DNA from: Pseudomonadota bacterium
GTDB lineage: Bacteria; Pseudomonadota; Gammaproteobacteria; Steroidobacterales; Steroidobacteraceae
Direction: 5' to 3'
Assembly (NCBI GenBank): GCA_003242275.1
Contig: QGUX01000076.1
Coordinates: forward strand, 1 to 13,068
Length of the DNA stretch: 13,068 bases
This document shows positions 1 to 8,259 of the stretch, piece after piece. Position 1 is the stretch's first letter. Every line of letters starts with the position of its first letter. A program made the translations under genes and the position numbers. The notes under the pieces were generated by a model. That model had not been told where the DNA came from. It did no database searches and saw only the letters and a program-made list of their open reading frames with translations.

Positions 1-1271
1 CGGCAGCCCGGGGGGCGGCGCGGAGCCCCGACCCACCCGGGCCCGCCTGGGAACACCACCTGTCTCCGCAAGCGACCCAGGGTGAGAACGAGGGGGCCGG
101 CGTGCCCCCCCAGCTTGCCGGAGGCCGCGCCGAGGATGCCCCAGCGCGGGATCAGCACGCAGTGCAGGAGCACGGCCGCCGCGACGCTGGCCAGGTCCAC
201 GCGGACCATGGCCCTCTCGCGGGCGGCGGCGGTGGCGGCATGCCGCAACACCGCGCACAGGCCCGCCAGCATCGCCGCCGCGCCGAGCACGCGCAGCGCC
301 GGCCCGGAGGCGTGGAACTGCGGGCCGCCGAGGAGCGCGGTGATGTGGCTGGCATGGACCAGGAACAATGCCTGCACCATCAGGCCGTACAGCAGCACCA
401 CGCCGGCGGCGGCGTGCAGGCGGGGCGCCAGTGTTCCACCGGGCGGCTCGAGGTCGCGCGCGAACAGCGGCATCAGCGCCCCACCGAGCAGGTAGGGCAC
501 CATGAACACCAGCTCGTAGAGCTTGGCGGGGGCGTCGTAGAGTCCGACATCGATGGACGGCCGCCACAGCGACAGCAGCAGCACATCGATGCGGAAATGC
601 ACGGCCAGCAGCAGTGCCGAGCCGGCGAACGGCAAACCCGCCTTCAGCAGCCTGCGCCATGCCACGGCGTCGAACAGCGGACGGAACCGCACCCGCCGAA
701 GCGCCAGCCGCCAGGCCACCGCGCCGGTGGCCAGCATGCCCAGCGCGGTGGCCAGCAGCATGGCATCGGTGCCGCCGCCCAGGATCCCGAAAGCCAGCAC
801 CAGGCTGAAGGTCACGGCGGCGCCCAGGGTCTCGGCGATGGCGCTGGCGTAGCGGGCCAGGCGCTGCTGGAACAGTGCCCGCAGCACCTCGTTCAGCTGC
901 TGGCCGATCCAGCCGGTGCCGGCGACGAACACGCCCAGCCTGACCAGTGGATCCGGTTCCAGCCACTGCACCAGCAATCCCAGCAGCAACACACCGGCCG
1001 CGCTGGAAGCCAGGCGCAGGCCGACGACCTGGCCGACGTATGTCCCGTCGCCGCCGCGCGCCAGTCCCTGCAGCAGCACCGGATAGAGCCCGAACTCGAA
1101 CAGCGCCCCGGCGAACAGGACCATGGTCAGCACGGTGCGGTACTGGCCGAGCCCGTGTGGTCCCACCGCGCGCGCGAGGATGGCGAAGGTCGCCACACCC
1201 AGCACGGTGGCCGCCAGCCGCCCGCCGATCGAGCTGAGCACGTTGCGCAGCAGGGCGCCGCCGGAGCTCAC
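1..1271 (-). CDS. Polysaccharide/oligosaccharide flippase (Wzx/MATE-like membrane protein), 3' end cut by window edge
   Basis: The minus strand is open without a stop for 423 codons from a GTG at 1271 to the left edge. I read the product from the reverse complement. It has many hydrophobic segments separated by short basic loops. Typical polysaccharide-transporter features include an N-terminal LLRNVLSSIGGRLAATVLG segment followed by ILARAVGPHGLGQYRTV, a central AGLPFAGSALLLAVHFRIDVLLLS segment with a YDAPAKLYE stretch just after it, and a C-terminal LIPRWGILGAASGKLGG, the 'ln.wGi.GAA' pattern of this fold. The family moves lipid-linked sugars across the inner membrane for O-antigen, capsule or exopolysaccharide. 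The GTG start overlaps the stop of the upstream oxidoreductase as GTGA, suggesting translational coupling. At 423 residues it is near family length (about 420-500), so the true end is probably just outside. The substrate cannot be told. Confidence 0.82.
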   Translation of the reverse strand, partial: MSSGGALLRNVLSSIGGRLAATVLGVATFAILARAVGPHGLGQYRTVLTMVLFAGALFEFGLYPVLLQGLARGGDGTYVGQVVGLRLASSAAGVLLLGLLVQWLEPDPLVRLGVFVAGTGWIGQQLNEVLRALFQQRLARYASAIAETLGAAVTFSLVLAFGILGGGTDAMLLATALGMLATGAVAWRLALRRVRFRPLFDAVAWRRLLKAGLPFAGSALLLAVHFRIDVLLLSLWRPSIDVGLYDAPAKLYELVFMVPYLLGGALMPLFARDLEPPGGTLAPRLHAAAGVVLLYGLMVQALFLVHASHITALLGGPQFHASGPALRVLGAAAMLAGLCAVLRHAATAAARERAMVRVDLASVAAAVLLHCVLIPRWGILGAASGKLGGHAGPLVLTLGRLRRQVVFPGGPGWVGAPRRPPGC

Positions 1272-2374
1272 AGGGGAATCCCCAGTTCCACCGCAACCTG
1301 CTCGCCAATGGCCAGCGCGCTGGTCAGCCCCGGCGATTCGATGCCCAGCAGGTTCACCAGGCCGGGCACACCATGATGCCGAGGTCCCTCGATCAGGAAA
1401 TCCGCCGCCGGTGCGCCGGGACCCACCAGCTTGGGGCGCACGCCGGCATAGCCCGGCTGAAGGGCACCTTCGGGCAGGTCCGGCCAGTATTCGCGGATGG
1501 CCGCATGGAACACCGGTGCGCGCCGCGGATCGACGTCGTAGTCCGGGCGGTCCACCCATTCGACGTCGGGACCGAAGCGAAGGCTTCCATCCAGGTCGAG
1601 CGTGGCGTGGATGCCCAGGCCGGCCTCACCGGGCAGGGGATAGATGAGCCGCGAGAAGGGCCGGAGCCGCCGGCAGACGAAGTAGCTGCCCTTGGCGAAG
1701 TACGCGCCGGGCAACACCCGCGGCGGCATGCCGGCCATGCGCGCGGCCAGCTCCACGGCGTCGAGGCCGGCGGCGTTCACCAGGACGCGGCAGCCGAGCT
1801 GGAAGGCCTGCGCCTGTTGCTGCACGTCAAGTTCGAACCCGCCCGGCAGCCGGCGGACGGCCCGGACCGCCGCACGCAGCACCAGCGCACCACCTGCCGC
1901 CTCGAGATCCGCCTGCAGCGCGAGAACCAGGTCCGGCACCGAAATGATGCCGGTGTCCTCGCTCAGCAAGGCCGCCGCACAGCGCACCGCCGGTTCCAGC
2001 CTGCGTGCTTCGGCTTCTTCCAGCCAGCGCAACGCCACGCCGTTGGCCCGTCCGCGGTCCGCCAGCTGCCGCAGCGAGGCAAGCTGGCCCGGCTGGGCGA
2101 CGAGCAGCTTGCCGCAGCGCCGGTGGGGAATGCCGCGCCTCGCCGCATAGGCGTAGAGCAGCTCGCGCCCCCGCGTGCACAGGCGGGCCTTCAGGCTGTC
2201 CGTCGGGTAGTACAGGCCGGAATGGATGACGCCGGAATTCCGCGAGGAGGTTTCCTCTCCGGGGCGCGCGTGCCGCTCCACCACCAGCACCTCGTGACCG
2301 GCCCTGGAGAGCGCATGGGCCACCGCGAGTCCGACGACTCCAGCGCCCACGACCACGGCTCCGGCCTGTTCCAT
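1268..2374 (-). CDS. FAD-dependent oxidoreductase, L-2-hydroxyglutarate oxidase (LhgO/L2HGDH) type
   Basis: A 368-residue DAO-superfamily flavoprotein. The N-terminus carries the Rossmann FAD motif VVVGAGVVGLAVAHAL (Gly10, Gly12, Gly15) ending at Glu33, followed by SSRNSGVIHSGLYYPTDSLK (residues 43-62), a signature shared with L-2-hydroxyglutarate oxidases. A mid-protein AYFAKGSYF and a C-terminal LVNLLGIESPGLTSALAIGE also match that group. Relatives oxidise 2-hydroxy acids with FAD and pass electrons to oxygen or the quinone pool. E. coli LhgO is about 50 residues longer, so this is a short form and its substrate is uncertain. I chose the ATG at 2374; a TTG one codon upstream would add a single residue. 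The Shine-Dalgarno sequence is weak. The stop overlaps the flippase start by four bases. The neighbours are envelope-polysaccharide genes, so it may act on a sugar-derived acid instead of L-2-hydroxyglutarate (inference). Confidence 0.82.
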   Translation of the reverse strand: MEQAGAVVVGAGVVGLAVAHALSRAGHEVLVVERHARPGEETSSRNSGVIHSGLYYPTDSLKARLCTRGRELLYAYAARRGIPHRRCGKLLVAQPGQLASLRQLADRGRANGVALRWLEEAEARRLEPAVRCAAALLSEDTGIISVPDLVLALQADLEAAGGALVLRAAVRAVRRLPGGFELDVQQQAQAFQLGCRVLVNAAGLDAVELAARMAGMPPRVLPGAYFAKGSYFVCRRLRPFSRLIYPLPGEAGLGIHATLDLDGSLRFGPDVEWVDRPDYDVDPRRAPVFHAAIREYWPDLPEGALQPGYAGVRPKLVGPGAPAADFLIEGPRHHGVPGLVNLLGIESPGLTSALAIGEQVAVELGIPL

Positions 2375-2439
2375 CAACTCATGTCATCCGCTGCACCAGG
2401 AAGGCGCCCCCGATCCTCGAGTGTACCGGGAGGAACGGC

Positions 2440-3696
2440 ATGAGTGCCGTGCTCCCCCAGGACCCCTTCGCGGGCGTGCGCCGGCGGGTGCTCATGATCG
2501 CCGCGTGTCCCTTCCCCGCACCCAGGGGAACGCCGGTGCGCATCCTGCGCATCGCCGAAAGCCTGGCCGCGCGCGGCCACGAGGTCCATCTCGCCACCTA
2601 CCACCTGGGCACATCGGGAGGGTCGCTGCCGTTCGCGGTGCATCGCGTGCCGCGCGTGCCGACCTACCGCCGCATGGAACCGGGCCCGGACTACCAGAAG
2701 CTGGCCGTGATGGATCCCCTGCTGGCCGGCCTGACACTGCGGCTGGCGCGGAAGCTGCGGCCCGACATCCTGCACGCGCACCACTACGAAGGCCTGCTGT
2801 GCGCATTGCCGGCGAAGCTCGCGCTGGACGTCCCGATGGTGTTCGATTCCCACGTCCTGCTGCAGGCGGAGCTGCCCTACTACGACCTGAAGGGACTCGG
2901 CCGGGCGAAGGGCCGGATCGGCGCCTTCCTCGACCGCCACCTCAGCCGGCGGGCCGACCATGTCATCGTCGTGACGGACGACATGCGCAGGCGGCTGCTG
3001 AGGGATGGAGTGATCCCGGAAGAGCGGCTGACGGTGGCCGGCAACGGCGTCGAGGAGGCCTTCTTCCAGGGCCGCCGCGGGGTGTTCCCGCAGGATGGAA
3101 GGCAGCGGCTGCTGTTCACCGGCAATCTCGCCCTCTACCAGGGCGTGGACCACATGGTGAAGGCCCTGGCGCTGCTGCTGCGCGGGGGATGCGCCCTGCG
3201 CCTGGTGGTGGCCACGGGCAGCGACCGCGAAGCATTCGAACGGCTGGCGCGGGACGCCGGCGTGCTGCAGTCCATCGATTTCATCGACCCGACCGTGGCG
3301 CAGCTGCCCGACGTGATCGCCAGTGCCGACGTGGCGCTGAATCCGCGCACGCACTGCCCCGGCATTCCGCAGAAGCTGCTGAACTACATGGGGGCGGGCG
3401 CGGCGGTCGTGTCCTTCGCCGGTTCGGCCAAGCACCTGCGCGACGGCGAGAACGCACTGGTCGTGCGCGACGGCGACGTGGAGGGATTCGCGCGGGCGGT
3501 GGCGCGCCTCCTTGATGACGCGGCCCTGCGGCAGGTGCTGGGGGAACGGGCGCAGCTCCATGCCCGCGAGAATTTCTCGTGGCAGGCCTGCGTGCGCACC
3601 GTGGAACAGGTCTACGAGCATGTCCTGGCGCGCAACCCGCCGCAGCGGCACCACGACGGACGGCAGCGGGCGGCGCCCGACGGCCTGCGCCCGTAG
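2440..3696 (+). CDS. Glycosyltransferase family 4 (GT-B fold)
   Basis: A 418-residue retaining GT-B glycosyltransferase. The N-terminal acceptor domain opens with VLMIAACPFPAPRGTPVRIL and AESLAARGHEVHLATYH, the glycine-rich loop and first beta-alpha unit of GT4 enzymes. A short VAGNGVEEAFF linker leads to the donor domain LLFTGNLALYQGVDHMVKAL. The donor-site helix is IPQKLLNYMGAGAAVVSF (309-326), with Lys312 in the usual place. The classic E-x7-E pair is absent: Pro307 and Asn315 occupy those positions. I know this KLLNYM variant from some GT4 proteins, so activity is still likely. The enzyme would add a sugar from a nucleotide donor to a lipid-linked or polysaccharide acceptor at the cytoplasmic face of the inner membrane. 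It has a good ribosome site (GGGAGG before the ATG). It diverges from the oxidoreductase-flippase pair across about 65 bases, in which I see no clear promoter. Confidence 0.87.
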   Translation: MSAVLPQDPFAGVRRRVLMIAACPFPAPRGTPVRILRIAESLAARGHEVHLATYHLGTSGGSLPFAVHRVPRVPTYRRMEPGPDYQKLAVMDPLLAGLTLRLARKLRPDILHAHHYEGLLCALPAKLALDVPMVFDSHVLLQAELPYYDLKGLGRAKGRIGAFLDRHLSRRADHVIVVTDDMRRRLLRDGVIPEERLTVAGNGVEEAFFQGRRGVFPQDGRQRLLFTGNLALYQGVDHMVKALALLLRGGCALRLVVATGSDREAFERLARDAGVLQSIDFIDPTVAQLPDVIASADVALNPRTHCPGIPQKLLNYMGAGAAVVSFAGSAKHLRDGENALVVRDGDVEGFARAVARLLDDAALRQVLGERAQLHARENFSWQACVRTVEQVYEHVLARNPPQRHHDGRQRAAPDGLRP

Positions 3697-3697
3697 A

Positions 3698-3723
3698 GCG
3701 CGCGGCCGCCGCAGGACGCGCGC
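3698..3723. terminator. Possible bidirectional hairpin between convergent genes
   Basis: A perfect 7-bp GC stem, GCGCGCG (3698-3704) with CGCGCGC (3717-3723) and a 12-base loop, fills the 30-base gap between the glycosyltransferase and dehydratase stops. No T-run follows on either strand, so it is a weak candidate intrinsic terminator. Confidence 0.3.
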
Positions 3724-3726
3724 CGG

Positions 3727-5466
<1,740 letters not shown>

Positions 5467-5514
5467 GCTCCCCCATCCGCCCCCGGGTTACCACGGCCCG
5501 GAACGGCGCTTCAC

Positions 5515-5542
5515 TTGACGATGGTAGCGCGAAGCATATGCT
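5515..5542 (+). promoter_or_regulatory. Candidate sigma-70 promoter of the xylanase operon
   Basis: TTGACG (5515-5520) is a five-of-six match to the -35 consensus and is followed after 16 bases by TATGCT (5537-5542), a four-of-six match to the -10. A start of transcription near 5549 would leave a leader of about 60 bases before the xylanase ATG at 5610. An upstream ATG at 5538 lies inside the -10 element, which argues against its use as the start codon. Confidence 0.5.
5522..5535 (+). promoter_or_regulatory. xyl-box-like operator between the -35 and -10 elements
   Basis: TGGTAGCGCGAAGC fills most of the promoter spacer. Its first nine bases equal those of the Xanthomonas xyl-box (TGGTAGCGCTAACA as I recall it), the operator of the LacI-family regulator XylR, and 11 of 14 bases agree overall. 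The right half is a poor mirror of the left, so this would be a degenerate operator. An inverted half-site TTACCA lies at 5488-5493, on the side facing the dehydratase gene. The position within the spacer is typical for repression. No LacI-type gene is in the window. Confidence 0.42.
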
Positions 5543-5609
5543 GGCTGCAGGGGGGTCCGTCGCCACGCGACTGTTCCCGGTCGACAACAACACCGCAGAG
5601 GGGAAAAGG

Positions 5610-6788
5610 ATGTCAGCCCAGCGCCCTGGGAACGCCGTGCATGTGCGCATCGACCGCCGCAGCCTGCTGCTGAAGGCCACCGCCGCCGCCGTGGGAGCCA
5701 TGACCATTTCCTGCGGCGGCACGGGTGACAGCGCCCGCGCCGCGACCCCGGCCCGGCTCGCCGCCGCCTTCCGTGACCGCTTCCTGATCGGCGTGGCGGT
5801 GTCCAACCAGACCCTGGAGCGGCAGGTGGAGACGGACCTGGCGCTGATCCGCCACGAGTTCAGTTCGGTCACCGCCGAGAACGCGATGAAATGGGGCGTG
5901 ATCCGTCCCGATGGCGTGAACTGGCGATGGGAGCTGGCCGACCGGCTGGTGGACTTCGCCGCCGCCAACGGCATGCACGTGCTCGGCCATACGCTGGTGT
6001 GGCATTCGCAGGTGCCGCGGCAGGTGTTCAGCGGCGCCGACGGCGGCGCGCTGACGCGCGAGGCGCTGCTGGCACGCATGGAGGAGCACATCGACACGCT
6101 GGTGGGGCGCTACCGCGGGCGCGTGCACACCTGGGACGTGGTCAACGAGGCCATCGACGAGGACAAGGGCTGGAGGCGCTCGCCGTGGTTCAACATCATC
6201 GGCGAGGACTTCATGGAGCAGGCCTTCCGCCGCGCGCGCCGCGCCGACCCGGCGGCAAAGCTCCTCTACAACGACTACAACATGCACAACCCGGGCAAGC
6301 GCGAGTTCCTGCTGAAGGTACTGCGCGACTGGCTCGACCGCGGCGTGCCCATCGACGGCGTGGGTCTGCAGGGGCACCTGGGCCTCACCTACCCGGACCT
6401 CGAGGAATGGGAGCGCAGCATCGCCGCCTACGAGGCGCTGGGGCTGGAGGTGCACGTCTCCGAGCTCGACGTGGACGTGCTGCCCAGCCCCTACGAGACC
6501 GGCGCCGAGATCTCCAACCGCTTCGAGTACTCGCGCGAGAACGACCCCTGGCCCGACGGCCTGCCCGACGAGGTGCAGCAGCGGCTCGCCGACCGCTACG
6601 AACAGATCTTCCGCATCCTGCTGCGCCACAAGGCCGTCAGGCGCGTGACCTTCTGGGGCCTGCACGACGGCGTCTCGTGGAAGAACGACTTCCCGATCCG
6701 CGGCCGCACCAACTACCCGCTGCTGTTCGACCGCAACCTCGAGCGCAAGCCGGCCTGGCACCGGCTGGTCCAGCTCGCGCAGCAGTAG
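5610..6788 (+). CDS. Exported GH10 endo-1,4-beta-xylanase
   Basis: A 392-residue single-domain glycoside hydrolase family 10 protein that cuts the beta-1,4-xylan backbone. Conserved parts are VTAENAMKWGVIRP (87-100), GHTLVWHSQ (126-134), TWDVVNEAIDE with acid/base Glu180, VHVSELDVDVLP with nucleophile Glu285, and FWGLHDGVSWKNDFP near the end. The start at 5610 follows GAGGGGAAAAGG, a good ribosome site; the longer frame from 5538 begins inside the promoter. The N-terminus RIDRRSLLLKATAAAVGAM resembles a twin-arginine (Tat) signal. It is followed by either an imperfect lipobox ending at Cys35 or an A-R-A cleavage site at 42-44, so export to the periplasm, possibly as a lipoprotein, is expected. 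Oddly, Gln138 stands where most GH10 enzymes have the Trp of 'HSQxPxW'. It is first in a plus-strand operon with the symporter and beta-xylosidase. Confidence 0.93.
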   Translation: MSAQRPGNAVHVRIDRRSLLLKATAAAVGAMTISCGGTGDSARAATPARLAAAFRDRFLIGVAVSNQTLERQVETDLALIRHEFSSVTAENAMKWGVIRPDGVNWRWELADRLVDFAAANGMHVLGHTLVWHSQVPRQVFSGADGGALTREALLARMEEHIDTLVGRYRGRVHTWDVVNEAIDEDKGWRRSPWFNIIGEDFMEQAFRRARRADPAAKLLYNDYNMHNPGKREFLLKVLRDWLDRGVPIDGVGLQGHLGLTYPDLEEWERSIAAYEALGLEVHVSELDVDVLPSPYETGAEISNRFEYSRENDPWPDGLPDEVQQRLADRYEQIFRILLRHKAVRRVTFWGLHDGVSWKNDFPIRGRTNYPLLFDRNLERKPAWHRLVQLAQQ

Positions 6789-6840
6789 CCCGGCCACAAG
6801 AAGACAAGAAGTTCGCATCCGGCGGACCTGAAGGGGAGTC

Positions 6841-8259
6841 ATGTCCACACAGCACCTGACGACACGGGAAAAATTCGGCTTCGGCCTGGGCGACATGTCC
6901 AGCAACATCGTCTTCCAGGCGGTGGGCAACGTGTTGCTCTACTTCTATACCGACGTGTTCGGCCTCACCGCCGCGGCGGCCACGCTGCTGGTGGCGGTGG
7001 TGCGCTTCATCGACGCCATCATCGACCCGCCGCTCGGCGCCCTGGCCGACCGCACGCGCTCGCGCCACGGACGCTACCGCCCCTGGCTGCTGTGGCTGGC
7101 CATCCCCTACGGCGTGATCGCGGTGGCGGCGTTCATCACGCCCGGGGTCAGCGAGGGCGCCAGGCTGGTATACGCGTATGCCAGCTACATCCTGCTGGTG
7201 GTGGTGTATTCGGCCATCAACATCCCCTACTCGGCGCTGGGCGGCGCCATCACCGCCGACAGCGAGGAGCGGGCCCGGCTGCAGACCTGGCGCTTCGCGA
7301 TGGCGATGGTGGGCGGCTTCCTGGTCACCACCATCGTGCTGCCGCTGGCGCGCATCCTCGGCGGCGGCGGCGAACCGGCGGACCTGCAGAAGGGCTTCCC
7401 GCTGGCCATGGCCGTCCTGGCCGCCATCGCCGTGGCGGGCTTCTTCGGCTGCTTCGCGCTGACCAGGGAGCGGGTGTACCACGACGATGACGCCAGCAAG
7501 CCGAAGCAGGGCTTCTGGCAGGACATCGGCAGCATGCTCACCAACTCGCAGTGGCTGGTGATCGCCCTGGTGACGCTGATCATCCAGACCCGCGGCGGCA
7601 TGCAGGGCGCGGCCAAGGCCTACTTCGTCGATTACTACCTGATCAACAACTACGGCTCGGTGCAGTCCGGCAGTGCGCTCGTCTCCTGGCTGGCCGGCAT
7701 CTTCGCCATCACCGAGAACCTGATCGCGCTGTTCATGGGCCTGACCATGCTGGCCGGCGTGGCCGGCGTGATCGTCGCCAACCGGCTGATCCGCAGGCAC
7801 TGCAAGGTGCGCGTGATGCAGATGGCGCTGCTGGGCACGGTGGCCATCAACGTGCTGCTGATCATGGTGCCACGCGAGTGGATCCTGCAGGCGCTGTCGC
7901 TGTCGATGATGTCGAACTTCTTCCACATGATGTTCATCCCGCTGCTGTTCTCGGCGGTTCCTGACACCGTGGACTTCGGCCTGCGCACCTCGGGCAAGGG
8001 CGCCATGGCCATGTTCTGCGCCGGCCACCTGTGCGCGCTGAGCATCGGCATCGCCCTGGGCCAGGTGCTGACCGGCGCCGTGCTGGCGGCGTTCGGCTAC
8101 CAGGCCAACGTGGCGCAGACCGACACGGCGCTGTTCGGCATCAAGCTGGCCTACGCCGGCAGTTCCATCATCGGCGGCCTGCTCGCCTTCGTGTGCCTGC
8201 GCTGGTACCGCCTGACCCGCGGCTGGCAGGACCGCATCCCGGAGAAAAGACCCGCATGA
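6841..8259 (+). CDS. GPH-family sugar:cation symporter (xyloside/xylo-oligosaccharide importer)
   Basis: A 472-residue inner-membrane transporter with about twelve hydrophobic helices, belonging to the glycoside-pentoside-hexuronide branch of the major facilitator superfamily. Family marks are FGFGLGDMSSNIVFQ (12-26), YTDVFGL (36-42) and the cytoplasmic loop IIDPPLGALADRTRSRHGRY (60-79), where the conserved Asp and basic residues lie. Relatives include XylP, UidB and the transporter commonly found beside GH43 beta-xylosidase genes. It starts 52 bases after the xylanase stop with AAGGGGAG before the ATG, and its stop overlaps the GH43 start as ATGA. The setting implies import of xylobiose or longer products with H+ or Na+; the exact substrate and cation cannot be read from the sequence. 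Confidence 0.9.
   Translation: MSTQHLTTREKFGFGLGDMSSNIVFQAVGNVLLYFYTDVFGLTAAAATLLVAVVRFIDAIIDPPLGALADRTRSRHGRYRPWLLWLAIPYGVIAVAAFITPGVSEGARLVYAYASYILLVVVYSAINIPYSALGGAITADSEERARLQTWRFAMAMVGGFLVTTIVLPLARILGGGGEPADLQKGFPLAMAVLAAIAVAGFFGCFALTRERVYHDDDASKPKQGFWQDIGSMLTNSQWLVIALVTLIIQTRGGMQGAAKAYFVDYYLINNYGSVQSGSALVSWLAGIFAITENLIALFMGLTMLAGVAGVIVANRLIRRHCKVRVMQMALLGTVAINVLLIMVPREWILQALSLSMMSNFFHMMFIPLLFSAVPDTVDFGLRTSGKGAMAMFCAGHLCALSIGIALGQVLTGAVLAAFGYQANVAQTDTALFGIKLAYAGSSIIGGLLAFVCLRWYRLTRGWQDRIPEKRPA

Noticed and set aside
102..1376. Plus-strand open frame of 424 codons over the left edge
   Set aside because: The composition is Gln/His/Gly-rich and non-globular. The opposite strand reads as a multi-helix membrane transporter from a coupled GTG start.
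5538..5609. Upstream in-frame start for the xylanase
   Set aside because: The ATG lies within the proposed -10 element and has no ribosome site. The ATG at 5610 has a strong one and places the signal peptide at the N-terminus.
6637..8028. Minus-strand open frame of 463 codons opposite the symporter
   Set aside because: Low-complexity His/Gln/Asp/Gly-rich reading; the plus strand encodes clear GPH-family motifs.
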